The notes: generated from the letters alone by a model not told the origin. DNA of 64,000 bases from CAVXXD01 sp963765625 (GCA_963765625.1 CAVXXD010000014.1:57493-121492), one strand, 5' to 3'. Shown: positions 45,201 through 53,794, counted from the stretch's first letter. A program made the numbers and translations.

Positions 45201-46929
45201 CTTTCAGGCCGTGGAAAAGACGAACTACCCTTTGGGACTGATGGCCGCACCCGGCGGCAGGCTGCAGTTAAAAGCCGTCTACGACGTGGAGTCCTTCACG
45301 GCTGGCTCGATAAGGCGCATGTTGACCCACCTGTGGTCGGCGGTCAAGTGGCTGGTGCGGAACCCCGGATCACGGCTGGGCGATGCTGAGATGATGCCGC
45401 CCCGGGAGAGGCAGATGGTCCTTACCGAATGGAGCGGGGCGAAGACGGCCATCCCGGCGGAGGGGACGCCGGTGCTGGAGCTCTTCAGGGGTCAAGCCGC
45501 GAAACACCTTGACCGCCCGGCGCTGTCGAGCGTCGGAGAGCGTTTCACCTATGGGGAGCTATACGAAGCATCCGAAGCCATAGCAGCGGTATTGGACGGT
45601 GCCGCGAAAGCCGCGGGGCGGGAGCGTAACCACATGGTCGGCCTTTTCGCGTCTCGAGGGGCGAGGTCGGTGGCGGCCTTGCTGGGGATAATGGGATCGG
45701 GCGCCGCCTTCATTCCCATGGACCCGGATCACCCCGACGAGCGGCTCCGCTTCACGGCCGAGGATGCCGGCCTGGAGATGATCCTGACCGGGAAGAAGCT
45801 TCTTCCGCGCCTGCGGAAGGCGCTGTCCGGACTGGCGGACATAGAACTTCTCTGCCTCGAGGACATCGGTGAGAGGCCGCCTCCCGGCTGGAAGAGCCGC
45901 GTGCCTGATCCGGAGGATGTCGCCTACGTCATCTACACTTCCGGTTCCACCGGCACGCCCAAGGGTGCTGCCATAACCCACCGCAACCTCTCGGATCATA
46001 TGGCGGCGGTGGTGGAACACTACGCCATAACGCCTGAGGATGTCGTACTCCAGTTCTCCACCCTTACCTTCGACGCTTCACTGGAGCAGGTCTTCCAGGC
46101 TCTGGTGACGGGAGCAGCGCTGGTGATGAGGGGGGAGCAACTCTGGACCCCGGGGGAGCTAAAGGAAGTCATGCTGTCCGAAGGGGTTACGGTGATCAAC
46201 CTGCCCGCGGGGTACTTCAAGGAAGTAGTCAGGGACTGGTCCGAAGAACCCGGAGGCATCACATCCTCCGGTTTAAGACTGCTGATCGTGGGCGGAGACG
46301 TGCTGGAGGCATCGACCGCCGCCGGCTGGAGAAAGCTCCCGCTCCCGCCCCACCGTTTCCTCAACGCCTATGGCCCTACGGAAACGACCATAACCGCTAC
46401 GACCTTTGAAATACCGGAGCAGGTATCCGAAGTCGTGCCGGTTGGAAGGCCGGTCGGGGCGCGGAGGCTCTACGTGCTCCGGGGAGATCATCCGGTTCCC
46501 CCCGGCATCCCGGGCGAGTTGTGTATCGGGGGCATCGGCATATCCCCCGGCTACCTGCACCGTACCGAGGCGAACAGTGAAAGGTTCCGCGGCGACCCCT
46601 TCGCTTCGCCGGGGGAAAGAGAGCGGGGATACGGCCGTATCTATCGCACCGGCGACGTGGCCCGATGGGATGACCACGGGAACCTGGAGTTTATGGGGCG
46701 CCTCGATTTCCAGACTAAACTGCGTGGCTTCAGAGTCGAGCCCCAGGAGATCGAGATGGTGCTGGGCCACCACCCGGCGGTGGCCGGCTGTGCGGTGGTA
46801 GTGAGCACGGAAGGCGACGAGAAAAAACTAATCGCGTACTACGTAGCTGGCCCGCCCCTGGAAGGCCTCGCGGCCCGCCTGGCCGAGGTTGCCCGGGACG
46901 CGGTCATCAGACTGGGAGACCATCTATGA
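39283..46929 (+). CDS. Non-ribosomal peptide synthetase 2, N-terminal part (dock-C-A-T-E-C-A)
   Basis: 2548 residues. Residues 1-60 are a TubC-type docking domain (YTDREFINFLEESG ... LTDELRREITRRKKGIL). Then C ~65-500 (HHIVGDGWS, His189-190), A4 ~513-1040 with code DASTVAAVCK (aromatic, Phe/Tyr-like by similarity to GrsA), T4 (LGGDS, Ser1079), epimerisation ~1130-1580 (HHLAIDAVSW, His1260-1261), D-specific C ~1595-2040 (HHILIDGW, His1738-1739) and A5 from ~2055 up to motif a8 (LRGFRVEPQEIE). The A5 code reads D-A-E-N-I-G-A-I-T-K (not assigned). The frame ends at 46929, shortly after a8, while A5's methyltransferase insert and a10 continue in the next frame from about 46905. This gene and the next are best read as one gene broken by an indel. 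Confidence 0.93.
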   Translation: MNIEMYTDREFINFLEESGCALRAAGDRLRCVVPGGGPLTDELRREITRRKKGILGIIRDRRVPLSYEQERLWFLNELSGPRESAYHMPAAFRLRGGLDKGILAESFNVLRARHESLRTVFGSERGVPFQEIRPPGAVRLREEDIDEALLESILAAEALRPFDLGKGHLTRIRLLRLGPDDHVLTFCQHHIVGDGWSTGILLKELSEYYAALASRKGLELPATTLQYADYALWQRSSHWLERLRPQEEYWRGKLEGLEYLEILPDLKRPAVKTYRGMRVGFEIGADSAGRIAELAEREGATPYMVLLAALQALLSRMCSSHDIVVGTPVAGRSAGDLEGTVGFFVNTLVMRTSLDGNPSFREILRRVKRTCLEAYAHPELPFSRLVDVLQAERDPARSPLFGVMFVLRQEGQGGGLRLPGCDVEELKIPYHTAKFDLALEMSQSGAGLTGEIEYNTGLYLPDNISRLAACYQDLLRAGCEEPDRALLDFDILRPGEAAKLLYDFNRTEAPYQRTALPGLFREQAGRTPGNTALVHGSTSLTYAELDRESDDAAASLLQALKDASGTTPPPDTIIGLPVTDGPETIVCLLGILKAGCAYLPLDLDYPPERLAFMLEDSGAVAILVPVSLSGGEPRRRLEAALESMRGTTGRGAPPVVMSGKSRGEGCTVPVPSDERSLAYVIYTSGSSGEPKGVLVEQRGVANLSVCQREWFGIDRSSRVLQFAPLSFDASVSEIFTTLLAGAQLHLMDGETRRDAEMLLDLMEGQGITTATLPPALLSIMPYRKLPCLSTLVVAGDVCDEKTMRRWSGGRKLVNAYGPTEATVCASMCAWREGVSPGNIGSPMNNVKIYVLDGKMRPCPQGVPGELYLSGAGLARGYLNRPSLTEESFIRNPFNAASKNISESGGDEYSRLYRTGDLARWLPEGELEFLGRRDGQVKIRGYRVEPGEIEAAMMMSPAVARCAVAAARGEGAARLAAYWVATAGYPETPSSELRDFLKERLPSYMIPAVFVRLDEIPLTSSGKVDRKALPPLEAAAVCVEGDGEPPRTATEKKLAGIWRQVLKLERVGTDQDFFSLGGDSIMSIQVVSRAREAGLELSARDLYRYPTISALAARADRLVRKSGHYRKPGGEVPLTPVQHWFFELDLPEINHFNQAVMFKLEEGLEAGLVREAARRLARRHDSLRLRFDDGVDGGWRQWYAEGAKALDVPVYETDLTGREGELQAMCRGLQTKLDIRKGPVALIGLFNGLTDGRQRMLIAVHHLAIDAVSWQPLLEDFATIISSLSTGKPVRYGSIRGSSYQQWAGALQRYLEEKAAGQWDYWQGVGEGIRPVEWELGGGESKHAELLRLEIEMDAETTSNLTAAAPRAYHAGTGDLILAAFMLAWNRAMGRRELLLHLEGHGRPGIDDSVDMTRTTGWFTSIYPVLLKLPAARTHREDDELLAGLIKGVKEELRAVPDGGIGYGVLRYLSRDPRTLLLQEATPAEVAFNYLGRLDHEMPRKLKGVIDPRGPGAVISPGNPAPHPVEVNASIEDGKFIAELGISPRHLSRETSERLAREFKAGLVEIVEHCMKPGEGGHTPSDFPLARLSQTQVDSLTEGEGTDSIYGLTPMQEGLLFHSLYAPGSDQYLEQLCWTYHGRLETAALKKAWSRIVGRHAVFRTGFFHVGLERPVQVVRSGTEIDWREQDWRDLTPERQAEEFAGYIRRDRQEGFNLQGCGLTRFHLLRTGEEEYRFIWCFHHILIDGWCSSLILDELRLRYEALTGGRAFKLPPPPPYEEFLAWLNSRETGGDDSFWREQLANVDEPTPLGINRRALETLRPISEVGECVADLTVAETEEVTGFARRHHVTVNSILQTAWAMVLDEYGGRHDVVMGVNVSGRPGEIAGVEKMVGLFVNAVPVRFRLEEDSAALEAVSAMHGLMRDVNAHGYGSLAEVQRFSAVPVGTPLFFSEYVFENYPIDDSVLAWHRGISVSDFQAVEKTNYPLGLMAAPGGRLQLKAVYDVESFTAGSIRRMLTHLWSAVKWLVRNPGSRLGDAEMMPPRERQMVLTEWSGAKTAIPAEGTPVLELFRGQAAKHLDRPALSSVGERFTYGELYEASEAIAAVLDGAAKAAGRERNHMVGLFASRGARSVAALLGIMGSGAAFIPMDPDHPDERLRFTAEDAGLEMILTGKKLLPRLRKALSGLADIELLCLEDIGERPPPGWKSRVPDPEDVAYVIYTSGSTGTPKGAAITHRNLSDHMAAVVEHYAITPEDVVLQFSTLTFDASLEQVFQALVTGAALVMRGEQLWTPGELKEVMLSEGVTVINLPAGYFKEVVRDWSEEPGGITSSGLRLLIVGGDVLEASTAAGWRKLPLPPHRFLNAYGPTETTITATTFEIPEQVSEVVPVGRPVGARRLYVLRGDHPVPPGIPGELCIGGIGISPGYLHRTEANSERFRGDPFASPGERERGYGRIYRTGDVARWDDHGNLEFMGRLDFQTKLRGFRVEPQEIEMVLGHHPAVAGCAVVVSTEGDEKKLIAYYVAGPPLEGLAARLAEVARDAVIRLGDHL
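46889..46929 (+). other. Frameshift junction splitting the second NRPS
   Basis: The two NRPS reading frames overlap here. The upstream frame gives EVARDAVIRLGDHL and stops; the +1 frame gives SDWETIYDELF, the normal opening of an NRPS-embedded methyltransferase. There is no ribosome site or good start codon for the downstream frame. A one-base indel near 46905-46912 would restore a single protein of about 4,840 residues. Confidence 0.75.
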
Positions 46930-49900
46930 CGAGCTCTTTGAGCGCGACCCCGGCGATCCGGGTGAGGAGGCCTTCGACACCAAGGGATGGAACAGCTCCT
47001 ACGACGGGTCACCGATACCCGCCGATGACATGCGCGAATGGGTAGACCAGACGGTGGGCCGTATTCTGGAGCTGGGCCCGCGCTCCGTGCTTGAGATCGG
47101 CTGCGGAACCGGCCTGATATTAACACGGGTGGCGCCGCATTGTGGCAGTTATATCGGGGTCGACTTCTCCGCGCCGGCCGTGGCGCGGCTTCGCCGGCAC
47201 CTGGCCGGGCATCCCATCCCCGGAGTGGAGGTTCTCAAGGAACGGGCGGACGGTATCGCCGGCATAACCGCTTCGGGAGACCGGCGTTTCCCGGTAGACA
47301 CGGTGGTGATCAACTCCGTCGCTCAATATTTCCCCGGGCGTGACTACCTGGAGAGAGTACTCGAGCAGGCCCTGGACGCGGTGGAGGAGGGCAGCATATT
47401 TATCGGAGACATACGAGACCTGAGGCTGCAGGACGCGTTCTATCTTTCAGTGGAGATGGCCAGAGCGGGCGGAATACCGGACCGTCCGGGTATGCGGGCG
47501 TTGCTGGCGAGCGATGTGCGCAAAGAGAAGGAATTGCTCATATCCCCCTGGTTCTTCTCAGAATTCGCGGCGCGTCACCGACGTATCGCGGACGTCCGCA
47601 TCATGCCCAAAGAAGGAGACTGCGCCAACGAGATGAACGATTTTCGCTTTGATGTCGTATTCAAGATAGGAGGCGGGGGAAGGCTGACGACTCCGGCCGG
47701 CAGCCTGGTTGAGACCGGCTGGGAAACGGGGATGGATCTCGAGAGGCTGCTTGAGTCCTCGGACGGCGACGTCTGCCTGAGAGGCTACCCCAACCGCAGG
47801 ATCTGGGCTATCCATTCGATCAGCTGCATGCTCGACGGCCCCGGCGACCTCGAGATGGAAAAGGCGGAGCTGGACAGGGAGGCGGACGGCTTTCTGACCT
47901 TGTGGCAACTGGCTGCACTGGGGGCCGGGTCCGGATACCGGCTCTTCCCCCGGCTTTGCCTGAGCGGGGAGAGGGCACCCGCGCTGCTCGACCTCTTCTT
48001 TATGAGGGACGGGCCCCCTCCCTCCACGGAAGGCCGGACCGTGCCGGGGGAGGCGGAGCTCACCAGCAATCCCCTCGAGAGGCAGGTCAGGGAGACCATC
48101 AACCCGGAGGAACTGCGCGAGTTCGTCTCCCGGCGGCTACCCGCCTACATGGTCCCGTCGTTGTTCGTAGAACTGGAGTCGCTGCCGGTGACGGCTACGG
48201 GGAAACCCGACCGCCTGGCGCTCTCCACCGCGGGCCTGTACGCGCCTTCATCCAGGGATGGCTACGTCGGTCCCCGCAACGAGCAGGAGCGGCTCCTGGC
48301 CAACATATTCGCGGACGTCCTCCAACTGGAGAAAGTCGGCATCACCGACGATTTCTTCCAGCTGGGAGGCCACAGCCTGTCCGCCACTCGGGCAGCCTCC
48401 AGGATAGAGAGGGTGTTCGGCGCCCACTGTCCGGTGAAGACGATCTTCGAGCATCCCAGGGTGCTGGAGCTCGCGCCGTTCGTTCAGGGGCTTCTAGCCG
48501 GGGGCTTCGCGACGAAGCCGCAACTGGCTCCGGCCGGGGCTCGCGGGCGCTTTCCCCTTTCTTTCGCCCAGGAAAGGCTGTGGTTCCTGGACCGCTTCGA
48601 ATCCGTGGGCGAGAGTTCCTACCACATGCCGGCGGCGTTTCTCCTCGAGGGGACGCTGGATGTCGCCGCACTAAGCCGGAGCTTTGACGTGCTGGTTGAG
48701 CGCCACCAGAGCCTGAGGACCGTTTTCGGCGACGAAGGCGGGGAGCCCTACCAGCTGGTCCGGGCGCCCTCGGCCACCGCTCTTTCGCCTATGGAAGTGA
48801 AGGTTAATGAGGTGGAAGAAACCCTCGAACGGCTTATCCGGCTTCCCTTCGATCTGGAGGCCGGCCCGCTCTTCCGGGCACACCTTTTAAAGACAGGTGA
48901 ACAGCGCCACGTCCTGTTGATCAACCAGCACCATATCACGGGCGATGCCTGGTCGGCAGGGATAATCTTCGAGGAGCTTTGCCGCTGCTACGAGGCGTTC
49001 CGCCGCGGCCGGGAGCCCGACCTTGCCCCACTCGCGGTGGACTACGCCGGCTTTGCCGCCTGGCAGAAGAGCTGGCTCAAAGGAGAAACCCTCCGCCGGC
49101 AACTCGACTACTGGCGGGGGACACTGGAAGGCGCCCCGAGGCTGGAATTGCCCACCAGCGGTCCGCGGGTTGAGCGGACGGTCCGCCGTGGGAAACAGTT
49201 CTCCTTCCGACTGGACGAAGAGGAAACTGCCAGGTTGAAGCGGTTGTCCCGGCAGGCGGGAGCTTCGCCGTACATGGCCATGCTGGCGGCTTTTTCTTAC
49301 CTGCTCGGGCGTTATGCCGGGGAAGATGACGTAGTGTTGGGTACCGTGGTGGCGGGGAGGACCGAAGAGCCGCTGGAGCAGGTGGTCGGCTTCTTCGTCA
49401 ACACCATTCTTCTGCGCATCGATCTCTCCGGGGATCCTTCTTACCTGGAGTTGCTGGAACGGGTGAGAAAGACGGCCCTGGAGGCATTCGCCCACCAGGA
49501 CCTGCCTTTCGAGAAACTGGTGGCCGAGCTCAGACCGGAGCGCGGGACACGGAGCGGAACTCTGTTTACAACCATGCTCGTCTACCAGAACGTGCCGGAG
49601 ACGCACTTGCGGCTGGAAGGCCTCGAGGTCAGTCCCATCGGGCTCGAACTCGGTGCCGTCCGGTCCGACCTCGACCTGTATGCCTGGGAGGATGAACGGA
49701 CTCTCGGGCTGTGCCTGGTTTACGACGAAGACCTCTTCGACGAGGAGATCATCTCCAGGATGGCGGGACGCCTCACCGGCCTGGTCGCGTCGGCGTGCAA
49801 GGACGGCGAATCACCCCTGTCACGCCTCTCTTTCCACGAAGGGCCGGCTTCTCCGCGACCCATGATCCCGCCTGACGACGAGGAGACGGTGCGAGCGCCC

Positions 49901-52900
49901 CTCTCCTTCCACCAGGAGAGGCTCTGGTTCATAGACCGCTTCGAAGAAGGAAACGTTTATGAAGGTAAGCCCATCTACCACAACCTGCCCCTGTTTATCA
50001 GGTTCGACGGGCCGGTCGAAGCGCGCAAGCTGGAAGAGAGCCTGCACTACGTCGTTGGGAGGCACGGCGCGCTGAGGACGCGCATCGAGAACGGTGAAGA
50101 CGGAGCCTGGCAGTCGGTAGAGACGGATTTCCGTCCGGCGTTGGAAATGATTGCTATAAAAGAAGCCGGCCCGGACCCGCTGCTTGAGAAGGCCCTCGAG
50201 ATTTCCGGGAGGCCGTTCACCGGCGAGGAGGAACCCCGCCTGCGGGCCGCGCTCATACGGGGGGCCGGGGGAGAGAGCGTCTTCGTGCTGGTGGCGCACC
50301 ACATGCTGGCCGACCGGAGGTCGATGTACATCATCGCCAGGGAACTGGCTCAGTGCTACGGTGCTTTGGCGGGGGGAGACGAACCAGAGTTGCTGCCGGA
50401 GACACTCAATTACGCATGGTTCAGCCGGTGGCAGAGGGAGGTGCCCGAAGCGGGCTGGGAGCCCCTCTTCCTTTATTGGAAGTGGAGGTTGAGGGGAGAA
50501 CTGCCGGTCCTGACCCTGCCCGAGGACCATCCCCGGCCCGCCATACACACCTACACCGCTGGATGCCTGGAGTTCTCCATACCCTTGGAACCTGGTGCCC
50601 CCCTCGACGTCCTTACCCGGAGTGACACGCCAGGCCTCTCAACTATCCTGCTGTCGAGCCTGGTATTCATGCTGTTGTGCTATGCGGGACAGGATGAGCT
50701 GTTAATCGGGGTCTCCGGCGAGGCGCGCCCGCGGGAAGCGGACGATTCGGTCGGGCCCTTCGACAACCTGTTGCCGGTAAGGATCGGCCTGGATGGTCAA
50801 GACACTTTCCGCACTATGTTGAAAAAGGTCGCCGAAGTCACGGAAGAAGCACGGGCCAACGGATCTCTTCCCTTCGATTCGCTGGTGGGGATGCTGAACC
50901 CACCCGTCGACATGAGCCGGACGGCGCTGTTCGATGTGATATTCGAGTACCGCTGTGGACCGGAGCAGCCTTTGAGTTTCGGAGACATCCCGGCGCGGAT
51001 GTATCGGAACAGCCTGGGCCTCGGAAAGTATGACCTGGACATATTACTGGTAGAGGCCGACGATAGCATCGACGGGACGGCAACCTTCAACCAGGATATC
51101 TACGACCGCAAGACCATGACTGAGATGGTGGAGAGATATGCCACGGTAATCGACAACCTGGCCAAGGCTCCGGATGAACCCCTGGAGATGTTGTCTCTGC
51201 TCACCACCAGTGAAGAGTCGATGCAGGTATGGGAAAGGAACGATACGGACGTTTCTTTTCCGGCTCACCAGACCGTGCACGGGCTCTTCGCCGGGCAGGC
51301 CGGGCGGACGCCTGACCGCGTAGCCGTGGCCTGCGGTGATGTCGCGGTTTCTTATCGCGAACTGGATGAAAGGGCCAACCGGCTCGCCCATCATCTGAAG
51401 AGGTCGGGGGTGGGGCCGGAAAGACTGGTGGCGATATGCCTGGAGCGATCGGTGGAAGCGGTCACGGCCATGCTCGCGGTGCTCAAGGCGGGGGGCGCCT
51501 ACTTGCCCATCGAGCCCTCCTTCCCGGGTGAGCGGATAAGCTTCATTATCGAGGATTCCGGAGCGGACCTGCTGGTGACCACCTCTTCCTTAAAAAGGAA
51601 GATACCCGTAGAGGTGGTCTCGGTGGTCCTGCTGGACGTGGACGGAGAGTCCATCGACGCGATGCCGGGGCACGAGCCGGAGGGGAGAGCGGCGCCGGAC
51701 AACCTGGCCTACTGCATATATACCTCGGGCTCGACCGGGCGGCCCAAGGGCGTCCTGGTGGAACATCGCAACGTGGTCCGGTTGCTGGTCAACGACGGTT
51801 TTCCTTTCGAGTTCTCCGAAGAAGACGTCTGGACCATGTTTCATTCCTACGGTTTCGACTTCTCGGTCTGGGAGATGTACGGCGCCCTTTTCTGCGGCGG
51901 TAAGCTGGTGATCGTCCCGGTGGAGACCACCAGGGATTCCTCCCTCCTCCTCGCACTGATCGAGAAAGAGGGGGTAACCGTGATCAACCAGGTCCCCTCC
52001 GCTTTCTACGTCCTTGCACGGGAAATACTGGAGCGGCGCCCGGCGGGACTGCCGTTGCGCTACGTCATCTTCGGCGGGGAGGCCCTCAACTACTCCGCGC
52101 TCGAGGAATGGCGGAGGTCCTATCCGGAGGTGAGCCTGGTGAACATGTACGGTATCACCGAGACCTGCGTCCACGTAACCTTCAAAGAAGTACGCGACGG
52201 GGACATTGCGACTGGGATCGGGAATATCGGCCGGCCTCTTCCGGATACGAGGGTTTACGTGATGGATCGCCATCTGCGGCTGCTTCCTCCCGGGATTCCC
52301 GGTGAGCTGTGCGTCGGAGGCGGGGGAGTGGCCCGGGGATACCTGGGAAGAGACAGCCTGACGGCGAGCAAGTTCGTGCCGGACCCTTTCCGCTCCGGGG
52401 ACAGGCTCTATCGCTCCGGCGACCTCGGCCGCTACTTGCCCGGGGGAGAGCTGGAGTATCTCGGCCGCCTGGACGAACAGGTACAGATACGCGGTTTCCG
52501 GGTAGAGCCCGGCGAGATAGAGAACCGCTTGAAGGAACACCCGGGTGTTGAGAACGCGGCGGTGCGAGCCTGGGAGTGGCGCCGTGAACCGGCGGTGGCC
52601 AAGGCGGCAGCCTCGGGTGGAGCGGACACAGTCATCGCAGCCTACTATGTCCCGTCCCGGACGTCGGCGGCGGGCAGGGAATCCGAGGCCGAGGTACTGA
52701 AGTCATACCTGGCGGAGATGATGCCCGCCTACATGGTCCCTTCTTTCATGGTACGAATGGACGTTTTGCCGGTAACAACTGGAGGGAAGATCGACCGTAG
52801 GGCCCTGCCCGATCCCCGTTTCATGACGGCGCCGTCCTCGACTGTAATGACGCCGCGAGACCCCGTCGAATTGCACCTCAAGGAGATATGGGAAGAACTC

Positions 52901-53794
52901 ATCGGAGCAAATATAGACTCGATAGAATCGGACTTCTTCTTCTCGGGCGGGCACTCGCTTCTAGCCGTGAAACTCGTGGCCCGGATAAACCGGTCCTTCG
53001 ATACCACCTACGCCGTGTCCTGGGTGTTCGTGAACCAGACCATCGAGAAGCAGGCCCGTTCGTTGAGGGATGAAGGCGGGACCACCCCCTTCCGCCCCCT
53101 GGTGGCCTTCAACCGGGAGGGGGGGCGACCACCACTCTTCTTCGTCCATCCCGGGCAGGCGGGTGCGGAAGCATACGGGCAACTGGCGGCGCTGCTCGAC
53201 CGGGACCTGCCGTTCTATGCGATTGAATCCCGTAACCTCTACGAAGAAGGGCCGATGCTCGAGACCATCGAGAGCCTCGCCGAAGCTTATCTTGGCGACG
53301 TACTTCCGGTCTGCGGTGAAGGACCGTGCAGCCTGGGGGGATGGTCCTTTGGTGGCCTGGTCGCCCTGGAGATGGCTCGCAGGATGGAGGAACTCGGCAT
53401 CGAAGTGGAAGAGCTGTATCTTCTTGACGCCACACTGCTCCTGGGCCGTGAAAAAGAACTGCTGATGGAACTGGCGAACGGCGGAAAAGCCTCGGACCTG
53501 GTCGCAGGCAACTCATTATATGAAGACCTGCCCGAGCGATACCGCGACAAGCTCGCGGAGGTGATGCGGCTTGAGTTCGCAGCCATGGCGGAATACGAAG
53601 CCGGGCTTTACCAGGGGCATGCGGTCCTTATCTTACCCATGGACGATCAAAAGCCCAATTACTGGCCCGAGCATATCCGGGAGCTGAAAGTCAGGACGGT
53701 TCCGGGAGGCCATCTCAGCATGATGGAGGGAAGAGGGCTGAAAGAAATCGCACGGATAGTCAGCGGCCAGCCCCATGCCGGATGCAGCTGTTAG
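46889..53794 (+). CDS. Non-ribosomal peptide synthetase 2, C-terminal part ([MT]-T-C-C*-A-T-TE)
   Basis: 2301 residues in the +1 frame relative to the preceding ORF; the nominal TTG at 46889 is unconvincing. Methyltransferase ~10-395 (GWNSSYDG, SAM motif VLEIGCGTG at ~67, NSVAQYFPGRDYLE, SIFIGDIRD), the N-methyl type normally embedded in A domains between a8 and a9. Then the A5 tail (LPAYMVPS ... TATGKPDR), T5 (LGGHS, Ser496), C (HHITGDAWS, His681-682), a second atypical C-like domain (AHHMLADRRS, His1137-1138) with no A or T between them, A6 with code DFWNIGMVHK (threonine), T6 (SGGHS, Ser2023) and a type I thioesterase (GGWSFGG, Ser2153; PGGHLS) that releases or cyclises the peptide. Confidence 0.93.
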   Translation: MPGTRSSDWETIYDELFERDPGDPGEEAFDTKGWNSSYDGSPIPADDMREWVDQTVGRILELGPRSVLEIGCGTGLILTRVAPHCGSYIGVDFSAPAVARLRRHLAGHPIPGVEVLKERADGIAGITASGDRRFPVDTVVINSVAQYFPGRDYLERVLEQALDAVEEGSIFIGDIRDLRLQDAFYLSVEMARAGGIPDRPGMRALLASDVRKEKELLISPWFFSEFAARHRRIADVRIMPKEGDCANEMNDFRFDVVFKIGGGGRLTTPAGSLVETGWETGMDLERLLESSDGDVCLRGYPNRRIWAIHSISCMLDGPGDLEMEKAELDREADGFLTLWQLAALGAGSGYRLFPRLCLSGERAPALLDLFFMRDGPPPSTEGRTVPGEAELTSNPLERQVRETINPEELREFVSRRLPAYMVPSLFVELESLPVTATGKPDRLALSTAGLYAPSSRDGYVGPRNEQERLLANIFADVLQLEKVGITDDFFQLGGHSLSATRAASRIERVFGAHCPVKTIFEHPRVLELAPFVQGLLAGGFATKPQLAPAGARGRFPLSFAQERLWFLDRFESVGESSYHMPAAFLLEGTLDVAALSRSFDVLVERHQSLRTVFGDEGGEPYQLVRAPSATALSPMEVKVNEVEETLERLIRLPFDLEAGPLFRAHLLKTGEQRHVLLINQHHITGDAWSAGIIFEELCRCYEAFRRGREPDLAPLAVDYAGFAAWQKSWLKGETLRRQLDYWRGTLEGAPRLELPTSGPRVERTVRRGKQFSFRLDEEETARLKRLSRQAGASPYMAMLAAFSYLLGRYAGEDDVVLGTVVAGRTEEPLEQVVGFFVNTILLRIDLSGDPSYLELLERVRKTALEAFAHQDLPFEKLVAELRPERGTRSGTLFTTMLVYQNVPETHLRLEGLEVSPIGLELGAVRSDLDLYAWEDERTLGLCLVYDEDLFDEEIISRMAGRLTGLVASACKDGESPLSRLSFHEGPASPRPMIPPDDEETVRAPLSFHQERLWFIDRFEEGNVYEGKPIYHNLPLFIRFDGPVEARKLEESLHYVVGRHGALRTRIENGEDGAWQSVETDFRPALEMIAIKEAGPDPLLEKALEISGRPFTGEEEPRLRAALIRGAGGESVFVLVAHHMLADRRSMYIIARELAQCYGALAGGDEPELLPETLNYAWFSRWQREVPEAGWEPLFLYWKWRLRGELPVLTLPEDHPRPAIHTYTAGCLEFSIPLEPGAPLDVLTRSDTPGLSTILLSSLVFMLLCYAGQDELLIGVSGEARPREADDSVGPFDNLLPVRIGLDGQDTFRTMLKKVAEVTEEARANGSLPFDSLVGMLNPPVDMSRTALFDVIFEYRCGPEQPLSFGDIPARMYRNSLGLGKYDLDILLVEADDSIDGTATFNQDIYDRKTMTEMVERYATVIDNLAKAPDEPLEMLSLLTTSEESMQVWERNDTDVSFPAHQTVHGLFAGQAGRTPDRVAVACGDVAVSYRELDERANRLAHHLKRSGVGPERLVAICLERSVEAVTAMLAVLKAGGAYLPIEPSFPGERISFIIEDSGADLLVTTSSLKRKIPVEVVSVVLLDVDGESIDAMPGHEPEGRAAPDNLAYCIYTSGSTGRPKGVLVEHRNVVRLLVNDGFPFEFSEEDVWTMFHSYGFDFSVWEMYGALFCGGKLVIVPVETTRDSSLLLALIEKEGVTVINQVPSAFYVLAREILERRPAGLPLRYVIFGGEALNYSALEEWRRSYPEVSLVNMYGITETCVHVTFKEVRDGDIATGIGNIGRPLPDTRVYVMDRHLRLLPPGIPGELCVGGGGVARGYLGRDSLTASKFVPDPFRSGDRLYRSGDLGRYLPGGELEYLGRLDEQVQIRGFRVEPGEIENRLKEHPGVENAAVRAWEWRREPAVAKAAASGGADTVIAAYYVPSRTSAAGRESEAEVLKSYLAEMMPAYMVPSFMVRMDVLPVTTGGKIDRRALPDPRFMTAPSSTVMTPRDPVELHLKEIWEELIGANIDSIESDFFFSGGHSLLAVKLVARINRSFDTTYAVSWVFVNQTIEKQARSLRDEGGTTPFRPLVAFNREGGRPPLFFVHPGQAGAEAYGQLAALLDRDLPFYAIESRNLYEEGPMLETIESLAEAYLGDVLPVCGEGPCSLGGWSFGGLVALEMARRMEELGIEVEELYLLDATLLLGREKELLMELANGGKASDLVAGNSLYEDLPERYRDKLAEVMRLEFAAMAEYEAGLYQGHAVLILPMDDQKPNYWPEHIRELKVRTVPGGHLSMMEGRGLKEIARIVSGQPHAGCSC
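46905..48090 (+). other. Methyltransferase domain embedded in adenylation domain A5
   Basis: Lies between A5 motif a8 (in the upstream ORF) and the a9/a10 region (NPEELREFVSRRLPAYMV) in the downstream ORF. Signature strings GWNSSYDGSPIPADDMREW and VLEIGCGTGLIL match the N-methyltransferase inserts of cyanobacterial and actinobacterial NRPSs, so the module 5 residue is probably N-methylated. It is distinct in kind and position from the radical-SAM insertion of A2. Confidence 0.8.

Noticed and set aside
46889..46929. Programmed ribosomal frameshift in the NRPS
   Set aside because: No convincing slippery heptamer or downstream structure seen by eye, and other unexplained indels occur in the window; a sequence error or mutation is simpler.
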